64,000 bases of DNA. It comes from Eunapius fragilis (lineage: Eukaryota; Porifera; Demospongiae; Spongillida; Spongillidae). The DNA lies in NCBI GenBank assembly GCA_963681505.1, contig OY811979.1, forward strand, positions 9,461,215-9,525,214, in the 5' to 3' direction. Shown piece after piece: positions 32,401-40,849 of the stretch (position 1 is the stretch's first letter; every line of letters starts with the position of its first letter). Below the pieces are notes generated by a model, which searched no databases, was not told where the DNA came from, and saw nothing but the letters and a program-made list of their open reading frames with translations. A program made the position numbers and the translations under genes.

Positions 32401-35276
32401 CAAGTTGTATACCATAAAACAGCGTCAAATATACTACCAAGTGTCGTGTTCAAAAAAAGTAGCGCACATTCCAACGTTGTTTTATTGCAATATTTCGTTG
32501 CTAAGCACACCCAGCCATTTCAATATTTCAGGGCGTAGGTCATTTTGACCCACGCTTCAAAGTAGTAGTGGCGCCGGGAAATGAAATTATTCGCCAACGA
32601 TCGTTATTAATTTTAATATGGCAACTCCCATTTTGCCAGCAACAGGGCAAGGCTTTTGTACGCTCTGCTAAAAATCAACACGCAATGCAACGCAATAACT
32701 AACTTGACAGATCGGTCAGGTAAGGGTACAAGGGGAGCAATGTACCAATACAAAAAATTTATAGCTTCGTTAACTACGGGTCGCGGCGACCGCAACCATT
32801 ACCTACGTCGTCGGTCCTTACTTCAAACAGGACAAAGATTAAGACTTACAAGAATGCAACACTGTAGTAGGGATGTATGGCTATGAGATTCTAAAGTAGC
32901 ATCTGATTTGTACATACAGTTCAAGAGAAAACACTTAAACCACGAGGGGTTGAAAAAATTAATATTGTTCCGAATAAACGCCGCGGCGTTTATCTGGGAT
33001 TATACGGTATGATACAAGTAAACGTGTCACTGTAAAGTATGCTAACATACTAATATCTGGGCAGAATGGGCACACTACCTTTCTTAGGACTTCATACGTA
33101 TTGGAATAATGCGCTTATTAGAAAGAAAATCGAGGGTAACAGAGACCATTCAATAAAAAGAGCATGCCCCCCCCCCCCCCCCGCAAATGATGTTTTATAT
33201 TGCTTCTATAGGTTGCAGAACTTCACAAATCATAAATTGCGCACGTTACGCAAATTATAAACGGACCGTGCACATTACGATTCACAGTTTGCGCAACGAT
33301 TTATAAATTGTTGCGCACTATGTGGATTCATATAATGCGCAGCGCAATTTATAAATTGCGCAAATTCACAATTTGCGCCTAACATTACAATATGCACAAT
33401 CTTAGTGCTAAAATAAACTTACAAGCAAAGGGAGGATTTTCAGAAATGGAGAACTTGGAATCAACGAAGGTAACAGCGTAGTGCACAACTGTTTCCGTAT
33501 TATAGTACATTTGGCCTGCGGAACACATGGCCCATCGCCCGGCGTCAGGAGACCTGACAGTGAAAGTGTTTGGACCTGCTATCTGCGTGGTTGTGCCATT
33601 GGGGTATGTCAACGACATGTTTTTCATAAAAAAGGCACTGATGTGGGAGGTATACAATGATGCATCAATGGAGTAGCAGTTTTCTGCGGATCTCTTATGG
33701 TAATCTTGGTTTAGAAGAGTGGCATTTATTATTGGCTTAATGCCTGTCAGGTGTGATGCGAACGTTGTGAGTGTTTGTATAACCTTGCTGATCTCAAAAG
33801 CAGAGGTTAGTACCAAACCTTGATTAATACTGGCGATACTTTGGTATGGATAGTATGATCCAATGTCCTCCGAGGCCAAGATGAAATGAACCTTCACCCC
33901 CGTGTCAGTAACTTGCTTCGTAACATTCTTCAGGAGTAAAACATCCTTCGCAGGCGCGTCGGTGATCACTATTATTTGTGAAGCCTGGCTATAGAGGTTT
34001 AATCTATAGCTCACCCCACCGTCCTTCACTGTACGATTCGCCCGCATAGCTTCAAGAATTGCCCCCATGCAGTACTCAGGACGATCACCGCCGGAATGGG
34101 CTGTAAGGTTACTAACTACCGAATATAGATTTTTTAGTTCCTGATAAGGATCTCCGAAGTCGCGCCTTGTAGTCGCGATGTAGTTTGGTCCGCAATCTAA
34201 AGGATATTAAAATGAATGCAATTCAGTGATAGGCATGGCTTACTTGGCAGTTTACTATAACTTGGATCCGGATCCCCGTCATAATCATTGAATGGTGTCA
34301 ATACGTAGAAATAAGGATTTTGTTGTTCAAGCGCAATGATACTCTTTATTGCTTCTTTTACACCAGCGATAGCATTTGACATGCTTGCAGTTGTGTCTAC
34401 GACAAATGTGAGAGAGGAGAATAATCCTAGATTGTGGTTGATAGAATTGAAATTAAAACCAAATATATCCCTGGCTTCGAACGGAGTGATCAAGGCGAAG
34501 AAATCATTCATATTTGGATTAGTACCGCTGCTTTGACGTTTTGTTCTTGTGTGCGAGCACAAAGTCTTTGCAAGTATGCTTCGTAAAACGTTAGCTTTCT
34601 TAGATGTATTCGAGTCACGTACTTCGACTAACTGATCATACAAGGTGTAAATTGTCGCATTGGTATGAGTTGATGCTTTGCACACTCTTATGTACTCTTC
34701 CGCAATTTCAACGATTGTCGATGAAAATTCGTCATACTGAACTTTAGAAATCGTGATGTTTAGAACTTTGCTTAGTGTCTCGAAGAGAAGTTTGATGTTC
34801 AGAGCAGGATCTGCTGCAGATACGTGTCGATTCCTGCGTACGCTACTGCTTTCTCCTGGGTTTATGCTGCACTCCGGACGGTAGATGAATTCCAGTATCA
34901 GTGCTCTGACGTCGGCGATAACGGTTGGGCCCGGGGATGACTTTGGACCCGACGAAAAGTGGAAAGTGGATAAACGAGCTGCGGAAGCGGAATAAAACGT
35001 ACTAGTTGAAGGCGTAATAAGCATGCTGTCAGGTGACTTGAACGATACGTTACGAGGAGGCGGGATGACGATTCCCAGTTGGGGAGGCGGTGGCCCGAGT
35101 TCTCTCTGGAATACAGTGTACATCACGATGGCAGTGCCTTCTAGTATCACTGTAGAGACGTCCTGCATGTCGATGGCCAATTGGTGTAAGTCCACACCGC
35201 ACTGATTTGACTGCAATCCAGAGACGGTGCTTAGTAATAAAGCTAAAAGAACCGCACAATGTAAAGGGTAGAACAT
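23495..35276 (-). CDS. Secreted vWA-EGF protein (VWA7/hemicentin-like)
   Basis: Four exons joined by GT-AG introns: 35276-34244, 34196-33423, 24313-23706 and 23644-23495. Phases are consistent and total 854 codons plus stop. ATG 35276 is preferred because it begins a signal peptide ([20 protein letters not shown]); an in-frame ATG at 35357 adds 27 unlikely residues. The vWA domain straddles exons 1-2 with a metal-binding site of DTTASMS type (usual form DxSxS) and IVITDAP. Exon 3 encodes a beta-rich region with VRCGC, and exon 4 a six-Cys EGF module ([10 protein letters not shown] ... CSCLPSF). No membrane segment, so probably extracellular matrix or secreted. Intron 3, about 9.1 kb, is filled by transposons. 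The family match is by domain pattern. Confidence 0.8.
24314..24885. other. Start of the large vWA-EGF intron, nothing recognised
   Basis: Apart from the intron 3 acceptor at 24315-24314 on the - strand, no gene or repeat was recognised before the MITE at 24886. Confidence 0.4.
24886..25172. mobile_element. Palindromic MITE, copy 3
   Basis: GAAGTAAAGAAAAACATTCTC at the left is mirrored by GAGAATGTTTTTCTTTACTT at the right. The arms carry GGTGGGATATAGGAATTGGAG-type sequence and the centre has TTTAGCAC ... GTGCTAAATA. Confidence 0.85.
25664..29514 (+). CDS. Integrase-like transposase with cysteine-rich, Ulp1 protease and PHD domains
   Basis: Exon 25664-25906 ([20 protein letters not shown]) ends at GTGAGT. 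About 26339-26494 and 26643-26786 give the zinc-binding HHCC part ([18 protein letters not shown]). 26852-27240 gives the DDE core ([34 protein letters not shown]). 27290-27447 holds the FGQPPRT-type segment, and further small exons follow. The final block to 29514 has a Ulp1/C48 SUMO-protease domain ([26 protein letters not shown]: His, Asp, Cys present) and a PHD finger (CHCRMPDDG ... [12 protein letters not shown] ... CKVC). A cysteine-rich motif ([13 protein letters not shown]) at about 28575-28690 is in a neighbouring frame, and the core has a shift near 27320, so the gene is probably no longer functional. Related to the source of vertebrate KRBA2/SCAND3 integrases. Confidence 0.65.
26012..26110 (+). 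mobile_element. Short REL-endonuclease LINE fragment
   Basis: Reads [20 protein letters not shown], the RPAD/AFDVT part of the same endonuclease seen at 9.4-9.9 kb. A relic lying within the first intron of the integrase gene. Confidence 0.5.
30213..31583 (+). pseudogene. pogo transposase, decayed
   Basis: ATG 30213 begins a helix-turn-helix region ([40 protein letters not shown]). The reading passes through at least three frame changes: near 30560 into [17 protein letters not shown], near 30800 around the ATTGHDK segment, and near 31040 around the WDTFKCHFT segment. Catalytic aspartates are recognisable in [13 protein letters not shown] and [13 protein letters not shown]. The last frame, to 31583, ends in an acidic tail ([12 protein letters not shown]). 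The order and motifs fit a pogo/Tigger-class DDE transposase. The frame changes make it non-functional as it stands. Confidence 0.75.
31850..32048. repeat. 22-bp minisatellite inside the pogo element
   Basis: About eight units like GGCTGGTTGTGCATGGGAAC plus AG. It lies between the transposase stop and the right inverted repeat. It generates spurious open frames on both strands. Confidence 0.88.
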
Positions 35277-35498
35277 TTGGTGGTAGCATATAAATAATCT
35301 TCGTAACTGATAACGAAACAGAACGTTTTTATGGTGTATGCATGTGATCGCATCCAATTAAATTAATTATTATTTAAATCCAGTCAATTCGGAAATTGCC
35401 CATACATGTACACAGGACCTTAGATATCAAGAAATGCTCAGAACTATATAGGGATGTGCCCCCCCCCCCCCCCCCCCCCACCGTATATATTCATATAT

Positions 35499-35734
35499 TC
35501 TGCCGACTGTGTAGAATGATGCATGTGTATAGACTTGGTTTACTTTGCCATCTAGACCATCTGAATAGGGATCTGAACTTTCATTACATTAGTGGAAACA
35601 TTCCGCGGGTTCAAGAAATGAACCCACGGAATGTTTCCACTAATGTAATGAAAGTACAGATCCCTATTCAGATGGTCTAGATGGCAAAGTAAACCAAGTC
35701 TATACACATGCATCATTCTACACAGTCGGCAGAA
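35499..35734. mobile_element. 236-bp foldback element
   Basis: Arms of about 115 bp, from TCTGCCGACTGTGTAGAATG to the complement ending CATTCTACACAGTCGGCAGA, are nearly perfect, with a loop of a few bases at 35615-35620. C-runs at 35459-35479 on the left, and the pair CCGTATATATTCATATAT / ATATGAATATATACGG (35482 and 35839), suggest a larger nested inverted structure. No clear target duplication. Confidence 0.8.
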
Positions 35735-36254
35735 CCCTATGCGTCTGCCACAGCACAGTCACCAACCCATGCCTCATCCCAGATCCCCGTGGAATTTACA
35801 GTACAGGGGACCTAAACATACGTAAGTGGTCTTTGCCCCCGTATATATGAATATATACGGGGGGGGGGGAAAGGCGGTGGTGTGCACATCCTATATAGTT
35901 CTGAGCAGTCGTTTTATTATCCTAACGCACTTTCTCTTCTATCACACACACACACATACACATCCATGCACGCACACGCACACGTACACACACACACACA
36001 CTTGTAACAAAAAACAAGTTGGATATGAACAGAAAAATATATTGTGCTAGGATCACAAGACACAGACAGGATTGCCCAACTATCAATTTGGACCAAGATG
36101 TCAACTTTCAGTCTATGCAGCTGCATGAGGACGTCCTCAAGTTATATGAAATGCCCAAAGTCTTTTAATTGTGATGGTTAAAGCATGTCCCGGCAGCCAG
36201 AACACAGTAAAACTTTTATTGATTGTAATACCTGCTGTTTTTACTTATAAGCAG

Positions 36255-37108
36255 CTTGCTCTAGTGACTTCGAAGGCAGCAAAGTGAAGATCGAGCGTGC
36301 CTACATTATCCGCGATCACTCTTTGGTGAGTGTAGATCAAGCTAACGAGGCCTCAGGCCTCTGTGTGGCAGACAAAGCGCGTTACCCCTTATCTTACTGT
36401 ACGACCTTTCCCCATAACAGTCGGGTTAATAGCATTCTCTTGTCTGTGATGTGATGTCTTGGTGGCATTTTGGTCCACGGGCAATGAGTTTCTTTTGACC
36501 TTCATCTTTTTCTTATTTTTGTTTTTTGTTTGTAGAAAGCTTTGGAGTGCAACACAAATGATCCAACCAGCCGCCATCTGATTGGAGTGTGGTGACCTCC
36601 ACGACCACAACTTCACTGTCCATTTATCCATCCCCCCCCCCCCCCCCCCAACATATCACACTGCCTTTCCCCCAGGCCTCCATTACATCACTCTGCCTCT
36701 TCCCCAGCATATCACACTGCCTCTTCCCCAGCACATCACTCTGCCTCTTCCCCAGCACATCGCTCTGCCTCTCCCCAGCACATCACTATGCCTCTTCCCC
36801 AGCACATCACTCTGCCTCTTTCCCAGCATATCACACTGCCTCTTCCCCAGCACATCACACTGCCTCTTCCCCAGCACATCACTCTGCCTCTTCCCCAGCA
36901 CATCGCTCTGCCTCTCCCCAGCACATCGCTCTGCCTCTTCCCCAGCACATCACTATGCCTCTTCCCCAGCACATCACTGTGCCTCTTCCCCAGCACATCA
37001 TTATGCCTCTTACCCAGGTGCTGTAAAGTATCAGAGATGCCTTGGCTCCAGCGTAAGGTTGCCGAGGTGATATTTACCACACCTCCAAGTTCAAGTTATG
37101 ATGAGGAG
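36255..37108 (+). CDS. Regulator of microtubule dynamics (RMDN/FAM82 family), three exons
   Basis: Exon 36255-36325 encodes SSDFEGSKVKIERAYIIRD. Exon 36536-36591 encodes KALECNTNDPTSRHLIGVW up to a split Trp codon. Exon 37018-37108 encodes CCKVSEMPWLQRKVAEVIF followed by TTPPSSSYDEE. Junctions have GT-AG ends and compatible phases (0 and 2). The order and wording match the TPR-like core of RMDN proteins (EGIKVKI.NAYIIKEH, NPKDATS.HLMGIWC, AEMPW.QR, ATPPSS.Y), which associate with microtubules and mitochondria. I do not find the preceding or following exons, so this is a partial gene or one whose other exons are outside or displaced. The second intron is a minisatellite of splice-acceptor-like units. 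Confidence 0.78.
36651..37017. repeat. 24-bp minisatellite filling an RMDN intron
   Basis: About 16 units like CACATCACTCTGCCTCTTCC plus CCAG. Each unit is a pyrimidine tract ending in CAG, the form of a 3' splice site. The last unit (CCTCTTACCCAG) is directly followed by the coding sequence of exon 37018 and appears to be the acceptor used. Confidence 0.9.
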
Positions 37109-37387
37109 GTTTGTGATCACTCTTCTCATTCCCACTTCTCCAACACACACCTGCCTTCATTTTAATCATATTCCATGGCATCAAATATCATGCAGCCACA
37201 CCCACATTTGGCTATCCCCACTCAAAGATAGAACAGTGCAGATTTTATTGCTTAAAGTTTATAGATATTTGTACATGATTGGCCAAATTTTTGATCGTCA
37301 GCATCCTAACAAGCACTCATCACCCTCACCAGCACTCATCAAGCGGTTTACCAAGGGCCCAGTTGGGTAGCAAAATGTCTGCATTCG

Positions 37388-37728
37388 CAGGGGCGGCGGA
37401 AGCTGAACTTAATTGGGGGGGGGGCGCTGAAGTTTGACACGATAATTATATTCATTACAGATTTGCGCGTACACACTTGCATGCTGCTCAAAATTTGCAG
37501 ACGAACGAAGTAATGGGCAGGTAATTAAATCGATGAGTGGCATACCGGCGGGCGTGGCAGCGAATCACATTACCTGAACCACACCGCTAACGCTTATTCA
37601 TATTAAGGTGTGTCACAATTATGGGGGGGCTCTGCCTCCCCTCCCCCCCTCAACATCATATTTGCGGGTCCTACAGCCCCCCTCCTTGTCCCCCCCCCCC
37701 CTCCCCCCCCCCCTTTCCGCCTCCCCTG
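37388..37728. mobile_element. hAT-like non-autonomous element
   Basis: Left end CAGGGGCGGCGGAAG is mirrored by CTTTCCGCCTCCCCTG at the right, with G-runs inside the left and C-runs inside the right. No coding sequence; an 8-bp duplication is not evident. Confidence 0.55.
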
Positions 37729-38111
37729 ATGTTGGGCGATCATGTGTAAGGATACAACACATCCTACACCCCTATTAGTTGGAAACCGAAAGAGGCTTTG
37801 GTGCGTGGCTGCGTGCATGCGTGCGTGGTGTATGTGCGTGTGTGTGGGTGGGTGTGGGGGTATGTGTGTCCATATGTAATTGCGTGTGTGCATGCCCAGC
37901 CCAGTATCTAACAAAAAACTTGCTTGTGCATTAAAAAAAAAAAAAAAACGAGCCGTATATACGTATTTAATTGATGTCCGGCAACGCGTGTGGTATTTAT
38001 TTGAACCCAAAACCTGCGCGGTTTTGTACCTAAAACACATAACAATTTCTACGAAACCATGCATAATTGCATTACTGTGACCTGCTGGGCCACCATACGT
38101 CAGACGTCACA

Positions 38112-38987
38112 ATGAGGTTTTTACTGGCCATCATAATGATATTGCAGCATGCACGTGACCCCTACCGTATTAAATCTCATGCCACTAGTAGGCCATGCAC
38201 AAAAGCAAGGTATGTACTATCTTCGATTCTGTTAGTAAACACGTTCACTTTCGTCTTTCGCAGCATCACAGGTTAGTAATTTTTATTCTGTCCGAGCACA
38301 CTGCGACATAATCCGATAATGTAATATTATTCCGCCTGCAGCAAGTGATGCTGTGCTGTGTTCGTCTAATCGCAATGAAGCCACTGGGCGGTTGGAGATC
38401 GACTGTTCGTCATCGACCTTTGGTAAAGCAACTTGTTTTGTTGATACAGAGACGAACAGATGTAATGGAGGTGAATTCAGCACCACGAGTACATAGCAGG
38501 GTGGGTCACAAGATATAAGGATTTTTTTTTCCAGTCTATCCGTTTTTCTTCGTCGATACCACTTATTTTGATGGCCCACACACGGTCCACATCATTGCAA
38601 ACGGAGTTAATAATTCATTTCAGTTTAATGCAGGTTTGTTCATTATAATGTTATGAGATCTTAAACTATGCAGTTTCTTGCATGCAGTTAAACCGCTGGA
38701 TGTTCGGTGTTACGAAACGACGGACTATTCCAAATTGGAGTTTAAAATTGCTTGTTGCGTTGATAAGCAACGTTTTCAAGCACTATGTGCCATTGACAGT
38801 TCGCCATGGACTGCATGTTTGTTACACAATACGCACCCGTTTTTTGTAACGCCTGCGCCTCCTCTCATCATGCATAGGTCCTACGAGGATTGCGTTAACT
38901 GAATACAGCGTGGAGGTCCATACGTTGATGATCGCCGTGTCTGATGACGACGGTCTCACTTACAAACCGTTGAGTTCAGAGGTGCCG
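38112..38987 (+). CDS. Secreted or surface protein, 5' exons, with a probable 8-nt microexon
   Basis: ATG 38112 starts a signal-peptide-like MRFLLAIIMILQHARD. Exons inferred from splice sites and phase: 38112-38209, microexon 38264-38271, 38342-38470, 38535-38633, 38688-38816, 38878-38987. They total 573 nt, exactly 191 codons with no stop. Without the microexon the third exon meets a stop within a few codons. Cysteine-rich segments (LEIDCSS, FKIACCVDK) and a beta-strand-like stretch (GPHTVHIIANGVNN) suggest an extracellular domain, but I do not recognise the family. Introns are short (about 50-70 bp). Nothing after 38987 continues the gene before Helitron sequence begins, so the 3' part may be displaced or absent. 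Confidence 0.6.
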
Positions 38988-39530
38988 GTACGTACGTGCA
39001 TGTATATACGTATTCATTTTCCTGTGTATCATCAGTATGCAGTATAGCTTCCAGGGTATTCATTTACAAATTAATAATTATAAAATTGTTCCGCCAATGC
39101 GACATATAAGTTTTATCTGTAGCTATATAGCACACTGTGACTGTAGTAATGCCGCACCCTTATACTGGTAGGAGCTATCTAGTTGGGTTTTGGAGTCATT
39201 GAAACCAGTCACAGGAGTCCCCGATTACGAATCCGGGATCCAATTGGCACCATGAATATTGCCTCGGCCGCGCGCCACACTGTAAACCGTACAGCTTATT
39301 AATGTCCCGCTTGGGCGTCATCAGTCATGTGGGTATGTTTGTACACAGTCAGATATAGGGGACTGAGACACAACTTCGAGTACACTAGCTTATTCAACAA
39401 ACTCGTTTTAATTAATTTTTTCAATCTGGCTTCAGAATGGCGATTTCAGTTGTTCTTTAAATTATGTGCACGCAAAGAAGCAGTGTATATGTGACAACTT
39501 GCCCCATGGGTTAGAAGACACACACGCTTT
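38988..39530. other. Stretch without a recognised gene
   Basis: Begins with donor GTACGTAC, then AT-rich sequence. No further exon in phase was recognised before the Helitron fragment at 39531. Confidence 0.45.
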
Positions 39531-40170
39531 TCCTATATATAGGAACTACGTTAGGAACTACGTTAGTAGTTCCTATATGAAAATTGACCAGGGTCGTGAA
39601 TATCATTTTAATAACGCGCCCACCGTATAACTCGCGTACCAAGAAACGGATAGTTTACATCTTTGTTGCTATCGAACCAGAAGGCAAGGACGGTCATTTT
39701 AATGTTTTGTTCCAGTCTTCGAACTGTTTGCTTTAAGAGAACAAGTTGTATATCGTCCCCAGGCCAATTCTTCTCCGTCTTCTCGGGTGAGTATAGCTCG
39801 GGATAGGAATGGTTTTAAAGAGCGCAAGTTATACCGATCGCTTTAGAATCTTCTGGAAGGACATCTTCAGGTATCAGATATATCAATGAAGTAAGATACT
39901 GATATACGTAATAATTACGTATATGGAGTGCTATATTTAACCGTTCCATGTATGGCGACATTCCCCGTATATTACAATGTTATAAACAGCAGTTTTGTTC
40001 ACCTTTTTTTTTTTCACAATGCCTTCACGTAAACAAAAGAAGAGAGCTAAACGACGAGAGGAATACCTCCAAAATCAAGACGACGAGTTAGAGTCATCCC
40101 GCTTTCGGTACAATGCTGTTCCTGAAAAAAAAAAGCGGTCGAGACAGCTACATAGCAGACTGAACTAACA
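39531..40170 (+). mobile_element. Helitron 5'-end fragment, copy C
   Basis: Begins with a hairpin-forming AGGAACTACGTTAGTAGTTCC, the counterpart of the 5' hairpin of the intact Helitron. After a leader of about 450 bp, ATG 40020 opens MPSRKQKKRAKRREEYLQNQ, clearly related to the first exon of the intact element (MPSRRSRREKNRAKK). It stops at about 40168; no further coding module follows. Confidence 0.68.
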
Positions 40171-40293
40171 TTTATCGGCGGGTAAATATGTCTCCTAAAC
40201 ATGATATGCACATAGTATTCTTATTATGACAACATTTAAAAAATTTGCATCGTATTTAAATAGAAAGTACGCACACTGCAAGAGAATACACAT

Positions 40294-40596
40294 ACAAGAT
40301 ATAAAAATTTAATTAAAATAAAATTGGTGATGTAGGATTTGTAGACAGCAATTGAGTAAAAAGTAAGGAAACAAGGAATTACGGATATTAGGCATTCATT
40401 TAATTATAAATATTACAGACCTACATTATTTAGCAAATCTACCTCCTTGAAATTCTGTGCTAAATGTAGGTCTGTAATATTTATAATTAAATGAATGCCT
40501 AATATCCGTAATTCCTTGTTTCCTTACTTTTTACTCAATTGCTGTCTACAAATCCTACATCACCAATTTTATTTTAATTAAATTTTTATATCTTGT
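40294..40596. mobile_element. Palindromic MITE, copy 4 (best preserved)
   Basis: ACAAGATATAAAAATTTAAT at the left is mirrored exactly by the right end. Arms of about 140 bp are almost perfect, with a 22-bp loop near 40442-40463. Contains ACCTACATTATTTAGC / GCTAAATGTAGGT at the centre. Confidence 0.92.
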
Positions 40597-40849
40597 TTCA
40601 CACATTTTTATGCATGAGAATAAACGAAGGAGGAAGTATATATGCATATTGAGGCATGTATTGGGCAACCTTAGAATCATACTCTATCGTAGCACAAGAG
40701 ATCGTTTGATCTGCTCACATGCAATCGAACAGTGGGGAAGGGTGAGGTGCAATGGGTGGAGCAGGGCACGCCTACTCCCAGCTACATGTAAGCTGGGATC
40801 CGCCTCTGGTAATAAGCTAAAATTATACTATCAGAGATACATGTATTGA

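Larger units (their letters stand above)
29587..33007 (+). mobile_element. pogo-type Tc1/mariner transposon with about 410-bp terminal inverted repeats
   Basis: Starts CCGTATAATCCCAGATAAAC and ends with its complement, flanked by TA duplications (29585-29586, 33008-33009). The inverted repeats run about 410 bp on each side (29587-29998, 32596-33007) with only scattered differences. Long repeats like this are unusual for the superfamily, where 20-30 bp is common. The interior holds a decayed transposase gene on the + strand and a 22-bp minisatellite. The element is inserted in the larger integrase-type transposon. Confidence 0.9.
25545..33384 (+). mobile_element. Integrase-type DNA transposon (KRBA2/Ginger-like) with Ulp1 and PHD, holding a nested pogo element
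   Basis: Ends are 12-bp inverted repeats TGTTAGGCGCAA / TTGCGCCTAACA, followed inward by a string of palindromes (ATTTATAAATTGCGC, GCGCACTATGTG) present in mirrored order at both ends. The flanking 4 bp are TTGC and TTAC, so a duplication is only approximate. The TGT...ACA termini resemble those of Ginger elements. Interior: a multi-exon integrase-CXC-Ulp1-PHD gene, then a 3.4-kb pogo element (29587-33007). Without the insert the element is about 4.4 kb. It occupies the last intron-3 portion of the vWA-EGF gene, in opposite orientation to it. Confidence 0.68.

Noticed and set aside
25545-33384. Polinton/Maverick element
   Set aside because: An integrase and a protease are present, but no DNA polymerase B, ATPase or capsid gene, and the protease is Ulp1-like within the integrase gene.
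36582-37165. Pro/Ser/Leu-rich proteins of 125-162 aa
   Set aside because: Translations of the 24-bp intronic minisatellite; the splice pattern of RMDN explains the region.
40778-40798. Hairpin CCCAGCT-ACATGTA-AGCTGGG as the Helitron 3' end
   Set aside because: The stem is suitable but no CTRR-type terminus follows on the - strand, and no second copy supports it.
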